Positions 8,001 to 8,444 of a stretch of 8,444 nt of DNA are shown here, one piece after another. The position numbers were made by a program, and so were the translations under genes. A model generated the notes under the pieces. That model was given only the letters and a program-made list of their open reading frames with translations. It searched no databases and was not told where the DNA came from. Source of the DNA: Muribaculaceae bacterium (lineage in GTDB: Bacteria; Bacteroidota; Bacteroidia; Bacteroidales; Muribaculaceae); NCBI GenBank assembly GCA_017557665.1, contig JAFYYI010000041.1:1-8444 (forward strand). The letters are read 5' to 3'. Numbering within the stretch: position 1 is the stretch's first letter; every line of letters starts with the position of its first letter.

Positions 8001-8444
8001 GTCCCATGAATCCATAGCCGGAATTCGCATATTCTGATGCCCTGTCATCTATTTTCTGCTGTTGTTTCTCTCTCCAGTCTCTCTCTGCATCCAAGGCCTT
8101 TTGATAATATTCAATGCTTTCGGCATTGGTGGCACTATCGTCTTTTATCTTTCCTGCAAAATATTCAATAGCATCTGCGAGAATCTTCTGGGATTCCGAC
8201 AATTCGGCGATTTCTTCCTCCAGTCTTTCCTCGTTCCCGCCTCCTGCAATGATACTGATACCCATGCGGCCAAATCCTGCAATCCCGTCAAGAACACCGT
8301 TCATGGCCCCGAACACGTCACCGCTGGCCAAAGACTGGACGGCACTGTTAAAACCGCCAACACCGTCGGCAAAGCCATGAACAGCATCGCCGAAGTCAGT
8401 ACCGGCAAGCCCTATCTTGTCCGTGAACTCGGCCATGCTCTGAG
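5071..8444 (-). CDS. Phage tail tape measure protein, C-terminal part (5' partial)
   Basis: A long, charged, mostly helical protein that would line the tail tube, set tail length and leave the virion before the DNA. The frame is open to the window edge. The first visible Met (8436) is preceded in frame by Gln-Ser codons with no stop, so it is probably internal; numbering here starts from it (1121 residues). Residues 39-67 are a Gly-rich hydrophobic stretch. Residues 68-132 are a charged coiled-coil-like helix. Residues 140-247 carry aromatic-rich motifs (GWEGWQIFSRIL, WDLSPEEMELL). Residues 250-1014 are seven diverged repeats of about 110 residues, and residues 1034-1121 form a helical tail with a coiled-coil-like end. 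Large size, low complexity, internal repeats and position before a Dit-like and a Tal-like gene support the call. I recognise the region around residues 190-290 as a Bacteroidales tape measure type from memory, not from a search. The stop is TAG, 2 bases before the next ATG. Confidence 0.88.
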   Translation of the reverse strand, partial: QSMAEFTDKIGLAGTDFGDAVHGFADGVGGFNSAVQSLASGDVFGAMNGVLDGIAGFGRMGISIIAGGGNEERLEEEIAELSESQKILADAIEYFAGKIKDDSATNAESIEYYQKALDAERDWREKQQQKIDDRASEYANSGYGFMGLAGKSSFNYHMAGNGWEGWQIFSRILSEHIGESGVTHNSVNRNNIWDLSPEEMELLKSFAPKEWEKLFSGDGHRNPEELVEEYITHSGKLEEYISYLNEKLTGYTWDGFLDSYKSLLKNLDSTTEDFADHINELITNALIESFVNSEAIQGKIKDLYAMIAKYAGKDSEGGTDLTEGEIDDIRRANEDIANTTLEWREAMKKAGLIKDTGEATDEAVKYFENLRDMWLSTLTDMEADAESWQKEITRIMVEDLINSLVLGDDFEAWLADWKERYADELAHGGDADRLKALVDEMVAKRKELAEQSQGIMDDLGYSDMIKEIEESEDVFEDLHSDFLDALMDMDTDAEEWGKKIGETLARQIIEQQLLSQAFDGLLDEWKSAVADLVQNGFGHIGGDEQTLDMLKGKIAEIVEKYKELAPLAQEFLEALGLVEESKPETPFKNLRQSFLNSLLDMKSDAESFRRELDKTLVQDMIEKFIFDVKLTVNGQDFDNFDGYLEYWNRRYLEIFQNGELTQEQKESQLQALIDELMVERDLLDQASADLRERLKEPDDTFKTMSDGWVSTLLDMDATAEDWAEEIGRTMARKIIEQMMVTSMIQPLLDNLQDAFNTAMSRDGATWESVLPELTPYIEEIKTAFGDMQPMVEQILNSFGIFKEEVVDDTITSMRENWLSALMDMKAGTADFVNDIKRLLTQKLVEKLVLSSQFDTWLEGIQSQYDAILNSDMSEEQAAAAMNKLAAEWEAKAKEMQEQTQAIFDLTGWSAIVEQMNSPLADLRSSFRSALMDMENDTEDFTNEISKLLTEAFIDRFVLGDEFDKRLSEWQEQYAAIMKGNYSEEERASLLKQLQEAIAAAKEGYAEEAQAIHDLMGTGNTQDQGATMNMADKATYDQFETYLGIAVAQQMATLQGNDVREQILATLRGLTGITSPGGDTVKEIRSLLNTTNEYLLDIKRTNRSILEQFGMKIDNIIGKLTKLV
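5395..7689 (-). repeat. Seven diverged ~110-residue helical repeats in the tape measure protein
   Basis: Each unit opens with a pattern close to LRxxWLxxLxDMxxxAEDF, followed by a helix ending around IIE/VEK and then a charged helical segment. Units by tape-measure residue: R1 250-367 (7336-7689), R2 368-475 (7012-7335), R3 476-587 (6676-7011), R4 588-701 (6334-6675), R5 702-810 (6007-6333), R6 811-919 (5680-6006), R7 920-1014 (5395-5679). Anchor aromatics are F254, W372, F480, F592, W706, W815 and F924, spaced 118, 108, 112, 114, 109 and 109 residues. The units are diverged enough that the DNA is not an obvious direct repeat. Each unit probably adds a fixed length of helix to the tape; that is inference. 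Confidence 0.85.
7340..8260 (-). other. AT-richer island inside the tape measure gene
   Basis: Hand counts of 60-base lines show a drop in GC: 28/60 at 7441, 22/60 at 7501, 25/60 at 7561, 22/60 at 7681, 27/60 at 7861 and 22/60 at 8101. Lines outside are richer: 39/60 at 7141, 40/60 at 5761 and 35/60 at 8281. The island encodes roughly residues 60-365, that is the coiled-coil region, the aromatic-motif region and repeat R1. Its left edge falls close to the R1/R2 boundary. Edges are approximate. Different ancestry from the flanks is the simplest reading. Confidence 0.65.
8236..8322 (-). other. Gly-rich hydrophobic segment of the tape measure
   Basis: Tape-measure residues 39-67 are hydrophobic and small-residue rich (FGAMNGVLDGIAGFGRMGI, then SIIAGGG), with one Asp and one Arg. 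Tape measure proteins often carry such segments, thought to insert into or disturb the host inner membrane during DNA entry. Here it sits just before the charged coiled-coil region. It is a weak membrane-segment candidate because of the internal charges and high Gly content. Confidence 0.4.

Noticed and set aside
8434..8436. ATG at 8436 as the true start of the tape measure protein
   Set aside because: The frame stays open to the window edge, no ribosome binding signal is visible in the 8 bases available, and tape measure proteins normally have further N-terminal domains before a segment like this. It is treated as an internal Met, though this cannot be proven here.
1..8444. Search for a defence, anti-defence, diversity-generating or mobile system
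   Set aside because: All but a few bases of the window are accounted for by three tail genes on one strand. No reverse transcriptase, template/variable repeat pair, toxin-antitoxin, nuclease, transposase, tRNA or CRISPR-like repeat was seen on either strand.

Overview
The window holds three consecutive genes, all on the minus strand, from the tail-assembly operon of a long-tailed (siphovirus-like) phage or prophage. Read in transcription order (right to left) they are: the C-terminal part of a tape measure protein (8444 to 5071, 5' end outside the window), a small Dit-like distal tail protein (5068 to 4640), and a very large tail-tip hub/fibre (Tal-like) protein (4634 to 1, 3' end outside the window). 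The intergenic gaps are 2 and 5 bases, so the three are almost certainly one transcript. There is no non-coding stretch, RNA gene, CRISPR array, insertion sequence, promoter or terminator.

The host is probably a member of the Bacteroidales. Several protein segments match, from memory, families seen mainly in gut Bacteroides/Prevotella-type phages: the tape-measure segment running from WDLSPEE through the FLDS...LDSTTEDF module, the hub segment ending in a GREFEL motif, and the module with FEVGD, RYFWR, GDVVVQLGN and RQGA. The gene starts have no convincing Shine-Dalgarno site, which also fits Bacteroidota. The DNA is moderately GC-rich, except for an AT-richer island at about 7340-8260. Genus cannot be decided from this sequence.

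The order tape measure, distal tail protein, tip hub is the classic siphophage order. The tape measure protein sets tail length and is ejected ahead of the DNA. The Dit-like protein closes the tube end. The Tal-like protein forms the central hub and continues into a fibre that probably contacts the host surface.

I see no defence system or other new type of system; these are structural genes. The most notable signals lie inside the proteins. The tape measure C-terminal region consists of seven diverged helical repeats of about 110 residues, in which repeats 2-3 and 4-5 look like a duplicated pair. The first repeat lies in DNA of clearly lower GC than the other six, which suggests mosaicism or module expansion. 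The hub/fibre protein carries a tandem duplication of an approximately 155-residue helical unit, bracketed by two aromatic-rich modules, followed by a beta-rich shaft with an inserted segment of about 85 residues.
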